Positions 31,545-39,719 of a DNA stretch of 51,452 bases are shown here, piece after piece. The notes beneath the pieces were generated by a model. The model ran no database searches, had not been told where the DNA came from, and was given only the letters and a program-made list of their open reading frames with translations. The stretch's first letter is position 1, and each line of letters opens with the position of its first letter. The translations under genes and the position numbers were made by a program. Origin of the DNA: an uncultured Clostridia bacterium (GTDB lineage Bacteria > Bacillota > Clostridia > Oscillospirales > Acutalibacteraceae); assembly GCA_946531445.1 (NCBI GenBank), contig CAMNAP010000004.1, positions 1-51,452 of the forward strand. Reading direction: 5' to 3'.

Positions 31545-32094
31545 GAACTTAAGAGAGAGGCTCAGGCGTTAACGCGAAATCTACATTAGGAGCCAAAGTT
31601 CAAATAATTGAATAGGAGGGCTAAACCAATGGACAGTAAACCAAAGACTTTAGCCACCTGTAAAGTATCCCGATAAAATAACGAATATTTTAATCGACAG
31701 AATCAGACGAAAAGAAGTAGTTTGATAACGGGTTATGGCTTTATGAAGTTTCTGAATGTTATTGGCATGATCGGAAAATACTTTCAGGTGAAGAAAACTT
31801 AATATTAAAGCTATATATGATTATTATCATGCCGGTAATCAGAGCAGAAAAGCTCTTAGAAAAATCAACAAAACGAAATGTTATGTTTCATATCTATAAT
31901 TTAATTAATGAGGTATAGACCAATGTACTAATTAGAGTTTAAAAGCCTATGTAATTAATACAGCGAGGTATACTCCAATGGGATAGTTAATTAAAAAGTA
32001 GATGTAATTGTACCTTAAAAATAACAATAATGAGGACAGACCAATGAGATAAGTACTCGGCTCCCGAACTCCATGGTGTTCGGGAGCTTTTTCT
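31545..32094 (+). ncRNA. Large structured non-coding RNA (about 550 nt), ROOL/OLE size class or new
   Basis: About 550 nt with its own promoter and terminator and no credible coding frame. A first domain closes with GAACTT/AAGTTC (31545-31550, 31598-31603), an inner GGCTC/GAGCC and a GCGTTAACGC hairpin. Further stems: GGCTAAA/TTTAGCC (from 31619), GGCATGAT (31764-31771)/ATCATGCC (31826-31833) and AGAGC/GCTCT near 31841-31856. Four copies of GAGG-N5/6-CCAATG lie at 31616, 31910, 31965 and 32032; two of them are enclosed by A/T stems. The length and ornateness recall ROOL (about 580 nt) or OLE RNAs. No OLE partner gene is adjacent. I cannot confirm the class by eye. Confidence 0.75.
32060..32094 (+). 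terminator. Terminator of the large structured RNA
   Basis: GCTCCCGAAC (32060-32069) pairs with GTTCGGGAGC (32078-32087), an 8-base loop, followed by TTTTTC. Confidence 0.92.
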
Positions 32095-32141
32095 TATTGT
32101 AAAGTATTTATTAATATTGTAAATAAACCGTTAACAAAATG

Positions 32142-32170
32142 TTGACCTTTATATCTGCAGTGTCTATAAT
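32142..32170 (+). promoter_or_regulatory. Promoter of the yicC core operon
   Basis: TTGACC (32142-32147), 17 bases, TATAAT (32165-32170). AAGGAGGTG, a nearly perfect Shine-Dalgarno, precedes the ATG at 32198. This probably drives the long cluster downstream. Confidence 0.85.
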
Positions 32171-32197
32171 ATATTTAATATATTAAGGAGGTGCGAT

Positions 32198-33076
32198 ATG
32201 GTCAGGTCAATGACAGGCTTCGGTAGAGCCGTTAAAGAGCTTGACGGGTATGTTATTACCGTAGAGCTTAAATCCGTTAATCACAGATACTTTGAGTTTT
32301 CTTCCAGAATTCCGAGACAGTACGGATTTCTTGACGATAAAATTAAAAGCTATATTAACTCTAAGGTTTCAAGAGGTAAGGTTGAATGCTTTGTCGGAAT
32401 TGAGGCGCTCAACACAGATGCGGCAGAGGTAGTTGTTAATAACACTCTTGCTTCCGCTTATGTAAAAGCGCTTAAGGAAATTGAAGAAACATATGACCTT
32501 AAATGTGATTACGGCGCTTCAACCGTAAGCCGCTATCCCGATGTTCTCGTAGTTAAAAAAGCTGAAGAGGACGAGGAAAAAATCTGGTCTTACGTTAAAG
32601 AAACTGCCGACGAGGCTATTGACAAGTTCATTGAAATGCGTAAAGCCGAGGGCGAAAAGATGTTTTGCGACATTGATTCCCGTGCAGATATTATTCTCAG
32701 TAACGTTGAATATGTTGAAAAGCGCTCGCCTGAAACCGTTAAGGAGTATAATGACAAGCTCGTTGAAAGAGTACATGAGCTAATCGGCGACGTAACTCTT
32801 GATGAGGCGAGAATTATCCAGGAGGTTGCCGTTTTTGCCGATAAGGTTGCCGTTGCTGAGGAAACTGTAAGACTCCGCTCTCACATCTCCCAGCTTAAGG
32901 AATTTATTAAAAGCGATGAGCCTGTAGGACGTAAGATGGACTTTCTTGTTCAGGAAATCAACCGCGAGGCTAATACAATAGGCTCAAAGGCAAACGATGT
33001 TGACATAGCGAGAAAGGTTGTTGACATCAAAGCAGAGGTTGAAAAAATCAGAGAACAGATTCAGAACATTGAATAG
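32198..33076 (+). CDS. yicC: YicC family endoribonuclease
   Basis: A 292-aa protein. MVRSMTGFGRA at the start and the C-terminal DUF1732 region (VGRKMDFLVQEINREANTIGSKANDV) are diagnostic. E. coli YicC is reported as an endoribonuclease acting on a small RNA. The length is normal. It heads the conserved Firmicutes run to remA-gmk-rpoZ. The large RNA lies directly upstream, but separate promoters and a terminator suggest independent transcription. Confidence 0.93.
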   Translation: MVRSMTGFGRAVKELDGYVITVELKSVNHRYFEFSSRIPRQYGFLDDKIKSYINSKVSRGKVECFVGIEALNTDAAEVVVNNTLASAYVKALKEIEETYDLKCDYGASTVSRYPDVLVVKKAEEDEEKIWSYVKETADEAIDKFIEMRKAEGEKMFCDIDSRADIILSNVEYVEKRSPETVKEYNDKLVERVHELIGDVTLDEARIIQEVAVFADKVAVAEETVRLRSHISQLKEFIKSDEPVGRKMDFLVQEINREANTIGSKANDVDIARKVVDIKAEVEKIREQIQNIE

Positions 33077-33085
33077 GTAAACAGT

Positions 33086-33328
33086 ATGAAGTTAGTTAAT
33101 ATCGGTTTCGGAAATCTAATAAATGCCGACAGAGTTATTTCAATAGTTTCGCCCGAATCCGCTCCCGTTAAGCGTATTGTTCAGACGGGAAAGGAAAACG
33201 GAACGCTTATTGACGCAACTCACGGCAGAAAAACAAAAAGCGTAATAATTACCGACAGCGATAATGTTATTTTAAGCTATCTTGAGCTTGATAACATTGC
33301 AAAGAGATTTGAGGAGGAGCAGAGCTGA
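33086..33328 (+). CDS. remA: RemA/DUF370 DNA-binding regulator
   Basis: An 80-aa protein. [28 protein letters not shown] is the RemA signature. In Bacillus RemA is a ring-forming DNA-binding activator of matrix and osmoprotection genes. It is conserved between yicC and gmk in most Firmicutes and keeps that position here. Its stop overlaps the gmk start by one base. The targets in this organism are unknown. Confidence 0.93.
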   Translation: MKLVNIGFGNLINADRVISIVSPESAPVKRIVQTGKENGTLIDATHGRKTKSVIITDSDNVILSYLELDNIAKRFEEEQS

Positions 33329-33903
33329 TGAATAAAAAAGGAATGCTTGTTGTTCTCTCGGCTCCGAGCGGCTGCGGTAAAGACACGGTTTTTAAAGAGC
33401 TGTGTAAAAGAAGAGGGGATATAGTCAAGTCGGTTTCGGCTACAACCCGTCTCCCGCGAGAAAATGAAGTAAACGGAGTAGATTATTATTTTAAAACAGA
33501 GGAAGAATTCAAACGTCTTTTAAATTCAAAGGGACTTCTTGAATATACTGTTTATAACGGCTGTTATTACGGAACTCCGGTTGAGGGCGTAAACAAAGCC
33601 ATTAACGACGGAAAAATCTGTTTTCTTATAATTGAGGTTGAGGGCGGACAGAATATTATGAGACTCCGTCCCGACTGTGTTCCGATTTTTCTTCTTCCGC
33701 CGGACTTTGAGGTGCTCAGGGAGCGCCTTGAAAAACGAGACACAAACGATGAAGAGGATATAAACAGAAGGCTTGAGCTTGCTGAATTTGAGCTTGAGTT
33801 TGCAAATTTATATAAATACAACGTAGTTAACGACGACCTCGGAAAGTGCGTTGATAAAATTAACAACATATTAGAAAACGAGCTTATAGCTCATAACAGA
33901 TAA
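33328..33903 (+). CDS. gmk: Guanylate kinase
   Basis: A 191-aa enzyme that phosphorylates GMP to GDP with ATP. The P-loop is SAPSGCGKDT, close to the family's GPSGVGKGT but with Asp before the Thr. TTRLPRENEVNGVDYYF is the conserved GMP-binding segment, and ERLEKRDTNDEEDINRRL is the lid. The length is standard. It is coupled to remA (1-base overlap) and lies 12 bases before rpoZ. Confidence 0.95.
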   Translation: MNKKGMLVVLSAPSGCGKDTVFKELCKRRGDIVKSVSATTRLPRENEVNGVDYYFKTEEEFKRLLNSKGLLEYTVYNGCYYGTPVEGVNKAINDGKICFLIIEVEGGQNIMRLRPDCVPIFLLPPDFEVLRERLEKRDTNDEEDINRRLELAEFELEFANLYKYNVVNDDLGKCVDKINNILENELIAHNR

Positions 33904-33915
33904 GGAGATATTATT

Positions 33916-34119
33916 ATGTTCAATCCCGATTTAAAGAAAATGCTTGGAAACGTAAACAGCCGTTATTCTCTTGTAGTAGGAACAGCTAAAAGAGCAAGAG
34001 AAATCAGAGACGAGGCTATTGAAAAGAACGAGCCCATTGAGGAAAAGACAGTTTCAAAGGCAATCGTTGAAATCTGCGACGGCAAGTACGTTATTACAGA
34101 GCCCGACGAACTCAAATAA
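33916..34119 (+). CDS. rpoZ: RNA polymerase omega subunit
   Basis: A 67-aa protein. The opening FNPDLKKMLGNVNSRYSLVVGTAKRAREI matches the RpoZ domain with its NSRY and AKRAR motifs. It helps RNA polymerase assembly around beta-prime. AAGGAGATA precedes the ATG. It ends 11 bases before priA; coaBC, which sits between them in Bacillus, is absent. Confidence 0.93.
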   Translation: MFNPDLKKMLGNVNSRYSLVVGTAKRAREIRDEAIEKNEPIEEKTVSKAIVEICDGKYVITEPDELK

Positions 34120-34130
34120 GTTAGGAGAAG

Positions 34131-36356
34131 ATGAAAATGACCGTTGCAGCAGTTGCGGTTGATAACACCTTTTTCAGCTTTGATACGGAATACAGCTATA
34201 CAGTACCGGATAGTCTTAAAGAAAAAGCTCAGATTGGCTGCCGCGTTGACGTGCCTTTCGGACGGGGAGACAAGGTAAGAAGCGGAATTATTGTAGAACT
34301 CAGCGAGGAAGAGAACGTTTCTTCACTCAAGGAAATAACTTCCGTTTACGAAAAAGCCCTGAGCGACGAAATGGTAAAGCTTGCAATGTGGCTTAAGGAA
34401 CGCTGCTTCTGCACAGCGTACGACTGTCTTAAGCAGATGTTACCGAGGGGCTACGGACGTCTTAAGGACAAAAGTGAAAGAATGGTCCGCCTTGTTGACG
34501 ACAGCGAGGACGTGCTTTTATCTGTAACAAAAAAGCAGAGACTTGTTGTTGAGCTGCTTCTTGACGTCGGCTGCGCAGGATTTAACGAGATTTGCGAATT
34601 CTGCAGCGTCGGTGCTACAGTTGTTAAAAACCTTGAAAAAAGCGGCGTTGTTGAAATCTTTCAGCGAGAGGTTTACAGAAAGCCGTTCAACGTTGAAAAC
34701 AGCGCAGGTGTTCAGGAGGAAATTGAGCTTTCCGACGAACAAAAAAGCGCGTACGCACGCTTGAAGGGTATTATGGAAAACGGCGGCGGTACAGGGCTTC
34801 TTTACGGAGTTACGGGAAGCGGCAAAACTCAGGTTTATCTTAAGCTTATTGACGACGCTGTTAATAACGGTAAGGACGTTATCGTTATGGTGCCTGAAAT
34901 ATCGCTCACTCCTCAGACGCTTTCAATTTTTCACAGGCGCTACGGGGACAGAGTTGCGGTTTTCCACAGCGGGCTTTCGCTCGGCGAGAGAAACGACGAG
35001 TATAAGCGCGCCGACAGGGGAGAAGCTAAGATAGTTATCGGTACACGCTCGGCTGTTTTTGCTCCGCTTCACAATCTCGGACTCATTGTTATGGACGAGG
35101 AGCAGGAGCACACATATAAAAGCGAGCGTACGCCGCGATATAACGCAAAGGACGTGTCCCGTTTCAGAGCAAAATATAATAACGCGTTGTTTCTTATGAG
35201 CTCGGCAACTCCGAGCGTTGAAACATATTCTGCCGCAGTAAGCGGAAAAATTGCGCTTTGTGAGCTTAACGAGAGATACGGCGACGCCGTGCTTCCCGAG
35301 GTTATTACGGTTGATATGAAAAGTGAGATGAAAAACGGAAACAAATCTCCGATTTCATCTGTGCTGAGCAGACTTATTACAGAAAACCTTGAAAAAAAGA
35401 AGCAAACGATTCTTCTTATAAACAGAAGAGGGTATAATACCTTTATAGCGTGTAACGAGTGCGGACATATTATAACCTGTCCGAACTGCTCAATTTCTCT
35501 GACATACCACAGCTACAATAACCGCCTTCAGTGTCATTACTGCGGTTACAGCAAGCCGCTTGATAATATCTGCCCTGAATGTAAAAGCGATTCGGTAAGA
35601 TACAGCGGCTACGGTACTCAGCGAATTGAGGACGAGCTTTCAAGACTGTTCCCGTCTGCGCGTATTTTAAGAATGGACGCGGATACTACAACTGCAAAAT
35701 TCTCTCATCAGAAGCTGCTTGATTCGTTTGCGTCAGGCGAGTACGATATTTTAATCGGAACTCAGATGGTTGCAAAGGGACTTGATTTTGATAACGTTAC
35801 GCTTGTAGGAGTTGTAAACGCAGATAATTCGCTTTATAACGAAAGCTATACAGCTAACGAGAATTCGTTTGATTTGATTACTCAGGTTGTAGGAAGAGCG
35901 GGCAGACGAAAGGAAAAGGGCTACGCGGTTGTTCAGACAATTAACCCGTTTAACGAAACTGTTGAATTCGCATCGCAGCAGGATTATAAGGGCTTTTATG
36001 AAAATGAAATCATGATGAGAAAAATTATGATATACCCGCCGTACTGCGATTTGTTTTCTGTTATGTTTACGGGTGAAAACGAAAACGAGTGCGCTCTGTG
36101 CGCAAAAAAGTTTTTTGATATTATGGTTGAGCTAAATAAGAATGAGTATAAAGAGGTAAAGCTTGTTGCGCTCGGTCCTACTCAGGCAAAAATTTCAAAA
36201 ATCAACAATAATTTCAGATACAGAATTTTACTTAAAACCAAAAACAATAAAAATGTCAGAATGCTCATAACGGAAATTCTCAAACAGATTAAAAAGCTTA
36301 AAGAGTTTAAGAACGTTTCGCTGAGCGTAGATTTAAATCCTGACGATTTATCATAA
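34131..36356 (+). CDS. priA: Primosomal replication-restart helicase PriA
   Basis: A 741-aa superfamily 2 helicase that reloads the replisome at stalled forks. The N-terminal DNA-binding domain opens VDNTFFSFDTEYSYTVPD; the Walker A is GVTGSGKTQ and the DEAH-like box is DEEQEHTYKS. Eight Cys in paired CxxC motifs (about residues 440-485: CNECGHIITCPNC, CHYCGYSKPLDNICPEC) form two zinc sites. Helicase motifs V and VI (GTQMVAKGLDFDNVTLVGV, QVVGRAGR) follow. The length is normal for Firmicutes. Confidence 0.96.
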   Translation: MKMTVAAVAVDNTFFSFDTEYSYTVPDSLKEKAQIGCRVDVPFGRGDKVRSGIIVELSEEENVSSLKEITSVYEKALSDEMVKLAMWLKERCFCTAYDCLKQMLPRGYGRLKDKSERMVRLVDDSEDVLLSVTKKQRLVVELLLDVGCAGFNEICEFCSVGATVVKNLEKSGVVEIFQREVYRKPFNVENSAGVQEEIELSDEQKSAYARLKGIMENGGGTGLLYGVTGSGKTQVYLKLIDDAVNNGKDVIVMVPEISLTPQTLSIFHRRYGDRVAVFHSGLSLGERNDEYKRADRGEAKIVIGTRSAVFAPLHNLGLIVMDEEQEHTYKSERTPRYNAKDVSRFRAKYNNALFLMSSATPSVETYSAAVSGKIALCELNERYGDAVLPEVITVDMKSEMKNGNKSPISSVLSRLITENLEKKKQTILLINRRGYNTFIACNECGHIITCPNCSISLTYHSYNNRLQCHYCGYSKPLDNICPECKSDSVRYSGYGTQRIEDELSRLFPSARILRMDADTTTAKFSHQKLLDSFASGEYDILIGTQMVAKGLDFDNVTLVGVVNADNSLYNESYTANENSFDLITQVVGRAGRRKEKGYAVVQTINPFNETVEFASQQDYKGFYENEIMMRKIMIYPPYCDLFSVMFTGENENECALCAKKFFDIMVELNKNEYKEVKLVALGPTQAKISKINNNFRYRILLKTKNNKNVRMLITEILKQIKKLKEFKNVSLSVDLNPDDLS

Positions 36357-36369
36357 GACTGGAGATACT

Positions 36370-36822
36370 ATGGCACTCAGAAATGTAGTAAAAGAGGGAG
36401 ACCCTATACTTAATAAAAAAAGCAGAGTAGTTGAGAAATTTGATGAAAAACTCGCTATTCTTATTGACGATATGTTTGAAACAATGTATCAGGCAAACGG
36501 CGTCGGACTTGCCGCAGTTCAGGTGGGTATGCTTAAAAGAGTTGTCGTGCTTGATGTTGGCGACGGACCGATTGAGCTTGTTAACCCGGAAATTGTTAAA
36601 ACAGAGGGCGAACAGCGTGAAAGCGAGGGCTGTCTTTCAGTTCCGGGAAAATACGGCGTTTGTATCCGCCCTGCAAAGGTTCAGATTAAGGCGCAGGACA
36701 GAACGGGCAAATGGCACGTTTATACAGGCGAAGGACTTAAAGCGAGATGCTTCTGTCACGAGCTTGACCACCTTGAAGGAATTCTCTTTACATCTAAAGT
36801 AATCGGAGGCTTACAGGGATAA
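36370..36822 (+). CDS. def: Peptide deformylase
   Basis: A 150-aa metalloenzyme that removes the formyl group from nascent N-terminal methionine. The three motifs are GVGLAAVQVG, EGCLSVPG and CHELDHLEG; metal ligands are the Cys of motif 2 and the two His of motif 3. The length is standard. Its stop overlaps the fmt start by one base, linking removal and addition of the formyl group. Confidence 0.96.
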   Translation: MALRNVVKEGDPILNKKSRVVEKFDEKLAILIDDMFETMYQANGVGLAAVQVGMLKRVVVLDVGDGPIELVNPEIVKTEGEQRESEGCLSVPGKYGVCIRPAKVQIKAQDRTGKWHVYTGEGLKARCFCHELDHLEGILFTSKVIGGLQG

Positions 36823-37757
36823 TGCGTATTGTTTTTATGGGTACGCCCGATTTTGCCGTACCGTGCCTTGAAAACCTTTGTGACACGGGACACGAGGTAG
36901 CAGCTGTTTTTACTCAGCCTGACAAACCTGTCGGTAGAAAACAGCTTCTTACACCGCCGCCAGTTAAGGAGTTTGCGCTCAGCAGAGGGATAGAGGTTTA
37001 TCAGCCCGCAAGGATTAAAAATTCAGATGTCCCCGAAATAATCAAGGGGCTTAAGCCCGACGTTATTGTTGTTGTAGCCTACGGTAAGATTTTACCAAAA
37101 GAGGTGCTTGAAGCCGCGCCGTATGGCTGTATTAACGTACACGCATCACTTCTTCCTAAGTACAGAGGAGCCGCTCCTATTCAGTGGGCTGTTCTTGACG
37201 GAGAAAAGGAAACGGGCGTTTGTATAATGCAGATGGACGAGGGGCTTGATACGGGCGATATAATCCTTTGTGAAAAAACGCACATCGGCGAAAACGAAAC
37301 CTCCGAAGAGCTGTTTGACAGGCTTTCGGCAATCGGCGCAGAGGCGCTCATTGAGGCGCTTGAGCTTATTGAAAAAGGCGAAGCAGTAAAAACGCCGCAG
37401 CCTCAGGGCGATTTCGGCTATGCAAAAATGATTACAAAGGAGCTTTGCCCGATTGACTGGAGCAGGTCTGCTTGTGAAATTCATAATCAGGTAAGGGGGC
37501 TTCAGACGTGGCCCGTTGCCCAGACCGTTATTAACGGCAAGGTTGTTAAAATTCATAAAACCGTTCACTGTGACTGTGCAGTTGACGGTACTGTTGCAGG
37601 TCGCGTAATTGAAAGCGGAAAAAGACTTATTGTTCAGTGCGGCGACTCAAGGTGTCTTGAGATACTTGAATTACAGCCGCAGGGGAAGAAGCGTATGATT
37701 GCAAGCGCTTTTCTGCAGGGAAATAAGATTGATAAAGATACAGTGATAGGAGACTGA
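36822..37757 (+). CDS. fmt: Methionyl-tRNA formyltransferase
   Basis: A 311-aa enzyme that formylates initiator Met-tRNA with 10-formyl-THF. MRIVFMGTPDFAVPCLENL, VHASLLPKYRGAAPIQWA and MDEGLDTGDI are diagnostic; the catalytic Asn-His pair is in INVHASLLP and the Asp in GLDTGD. The C-terminal tRNA-binding domain (about 205-311) is intact. The ATG overlaps the def stop, and the stop is 1 base before yugP. Confidence 0.96.
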   Translation: MRIVFMGTPDFAVPCLENLCDTGHEVAAVFTQPDKPVGRKQLLTPPPVKEFALSRGIEVYQPARIKNSDVPEIIKGLKPDVIVVVAYGKILPKEVLEAAPYGCINVHASLLPKYRGAAPIQWAVLDGEKETGVCIMQMDEGLDTGDIILCEKTHIGENETSEELFDRLSAIGAEALIEALELIEKGEAVKTPQPQGDFGYAKMITKELCPIDWSRSACEIHNQVRGLQTWPVAQTVINGKVVKIHKTVHCDCAVDGTVAGRVIESGKRLIVQCGDSRCLEILELQPQGKKRMIASAFLQGNKIDKDTVIGD

Positions 37758-37758
37758 T

Positions 37759-38478
37759 ATGGGAACTTATTTTTTGTACTCAATGACAGGGTTCATTATG
37801 ATACCCGTATTTATCTTTGCGCTTATATGTCAGGCAAAGGTGAAATCAAATTATAAAAAGTATTCTAAAGTTATGAACAGCCGCGGTATGACAGGAGCAC
37901 AGGCGGCTTATCAGCTTTTAATGCTCAACGGAGTTACCGATGTTACAATTCAGAAAATAAGCGGAAATCTTACAGACCACTATGACCCTACTAATAAGGT
38001 TATTAATCTTTCGGAGGGCGTGTTTGACTCAAGAAGCGTTGCGGCTGTAGGTATTGCCTGCCACGAAGCGGGACACGCCTGCCAGCACGCGCAGGAATAT
38101 TCCTTCCTTAAAATCAGAAATGCAGTTATTCCCGCAACAAGAATCGGCTCTTCGCTCGGTATAATTCTTTGTATCGGCGGTATTTACCTTACAACACTCG
38201 CTTCACTTTCAACCTTCGGAACGTTCATTGCGTATGTAGGAATTATTCTCTATTCCTTCGTTGTATTCTTCCAGCTTGTTACGCTTCCCGTTGAATTTGA
38301 CGCAAGTAAACGCGCTCTTGCAACGATAAAGGGCAGTAATTTCCTTGACCAAAGCGAATATAAGGGCGCTAAAAAGGTGCTTACAGCGGCGGCTCTGACA
38401 TACGTTGCAGCGCTTGCCTCTGCTCTTGCTACGCTGTTAAGACTCGTTTTGCTTGTCAGCGGGGGAAGAAGACGATGA
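37759..38478 (+). CDS. Zinc metallopeptidase, YugP family
   Basis: A 239-aa membrane protein. HEAGHACQHAQEY contains the HExxH zinc motif. Hydrophobic helices are visible at about residues 4-24, 125-145, 150-172 and 210-232. The family (DUF-type neutral zinc metallopeptidase, YugP in Bacillus) lies between fmt and rsmB in many Clostridia. Substrate unknown. The Lys/Arg-rich end (SGGRRR) overlaps the rsmB start by 4 bases. Confidence 0.9.
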   Translation: MGTYFLYSMTGFIMIPVFIFALICQAKVKSNYKKYSKVMNSRGMTGAQAAYQLLMLNGVTDVTIQKISGNLTDHYDPTNKVINLSEGVFDSRSVAAVGIACHEAGHACQHAQEYSFLKIRNAVIPATRIGSSLGIILCIGGIYLTTLASLSTFGTFIAYVGIILYSFVVFFQLVTLPVEFDASKRALATIKGSNFLDQSEYKGAKKVLTAAALTYVAALASALATLLRLVLLVSGGRRR

Positions 38479-39719
38479 AATCACCGCGGCTTTGCGCTTT
38501 TGAAATACTTGACGGAATTATAAGAAATAACGCCTATTCAAATATTGAAACAGATAAAAAAACGGCGGATATGTCTGCCGTTGACAGAGCTTTCGTTTCG
38601 CAGCTTGTGCTCGGCGTAGTTGAAAGACGGCTCACACTTGAGTATATAGTTTCGTTAAAGCTGACGGGAAGAACAAAACCAAAGGTTAAAATTCTTCTTT
38701 ATCTCGGCGCTTATCAGCTTTATTTTATGGATAAGGTGCCGAGCTCTGCAGCAGTTAACGAAACGGTTAAGCTGTGCGATGAGACAGGGCTTTCATATTA
38801 TAAAGGTCTTGTTAATGCTGTTTTACATAAAATTGACAGCGATAGAATTGATACAGACTCTCTTGACGATGAGATAAAATACTCCTGTCCGAAGGAGCTT
38901 ATCGGGCTTTGGAAAAAGCATTATTCCGAGGAAACGGCACTTGAAATACTAAAGAATCTCAACAGTTCCGCGCCTGTATTTGCTGTTGCAAATTCGCTTT
39001 ATCTTGACAGCGACGAGCTTGTATATGAGCTTGCTCTTGAAAATGTTGAAAGCTCAAGCGAGGGCGGTGTAGTAAGAATCCTTTCTCATTATAATCCGAC
39101 GTCGTCAGAGGCATTTAAAAGGGGACTTCTTCACATTGAGGATTTAAGCTCCTACGAATGTGCTATGGCGCTCGGCGCAAAGGAAAATGAAACAGTAATT
39201 GACGTGTGCTCAGCACCCGGAGGAAAAGCGTTTACCGTTGCCGAATGTATGAAAAATACGGGAGCGCTTTATGCGCTTGATTTACACAGTCACAGAGTAG
39301 AGCTTATTAAAGACGGCGCTGAAAGACTCGGGCTTACTAATATAGTCTCGTTTGTAAACGACGCAACAGAATTTAACGACAGTTTACCAAAGGCTGACAG
39401 AGTTCTTTGCGACGTACCTTGCTCGGGCTTCGGCGTTATAAGGCGTAAGCCTGAAATAAGATATAAAAGCCTTGATTCACTTAAAGAGCTGTACCCGATT
39501 CAGTACAAAATCCTTTCTGTGTCGTCAGGCTATGTTAAAAAAGGCGGCACGCTGATTTACTCTACGTGTACGCTTAATAAAAAAGAAAACGAAGCGGTTG
39601 TTGAACGTTTTATCGCCGAAAACAAAAGCTTTGAAATAAAGAAGATGAAAACTGTATTTCCGTCGACAGACGGCGGAGACGGCTTCTTCTTTGCAGTAAT
39701 GGAAAAAACAGATGACTGA
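38475..39719 (+). CDS. rsmB: 16S rRNA m5C967 methyltransferase RsmB
   Basis: A 414-aa enzyme. The N-terminal NusB-like domain (about 1-140) precedes a Rossmann methyltransferase domain with SAM motif DVCSAPGGKAF, the catalytic Cys in CDVPCSGFGVIRRKPEIR and a second Cys in YSTCTLNKKENE. It methylates C967 in helix 31 of 16S rRNA. The length is slightly short for the family but all motifs are present. It overlaps rlmN by 8 bases. Confidence 0.94.
   Translation: MKSPRLCAFEILDGIIRNNAYSNIETDKKTADMSAVDRAFVSQLVLGVVERRLTLEYIVSLKLTGRTKPKVKILLYLGAYQLYFMDKVPSSAAVNETVKLCDETGLSYYKGLVNAVLHKIDSDRIDTDSLDDEIKYSCPKELIGLWKKHYSEETALEILKNLNSSAPVFAVANSLYLDSDELVYELALENVESSSEGGVVRILSHYNPTSSEAFKRGLLHIEDLSSYECAMALGAKENETVIDVCSAPGGKAFTVAECMKNTGALYALDLHSHRVELIKDGAERLGLTNIVSFVNDATEFNDSLPKADRVLCDVPCSGFGVIRRKPEIRYKSLDSLKELYPIQYKILSVSSGYVKKGGTLIYSTCTLNKKENEAVVERFIAENKSFEIKKMKTVFPSTDGGDGFFFAVMEKTDD

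Noticed and set aside
31816..31917. 33-codon frame inside the large structured RNA (starts MIIIMPVIRAEK)
   Set aside because: No Shine-Dalgarno sequence, and it overlaps the ATCATGCC stem and one GAGG motif. A short frame of this size is expected by chance. It should be kept in mind if homologues preserve it.
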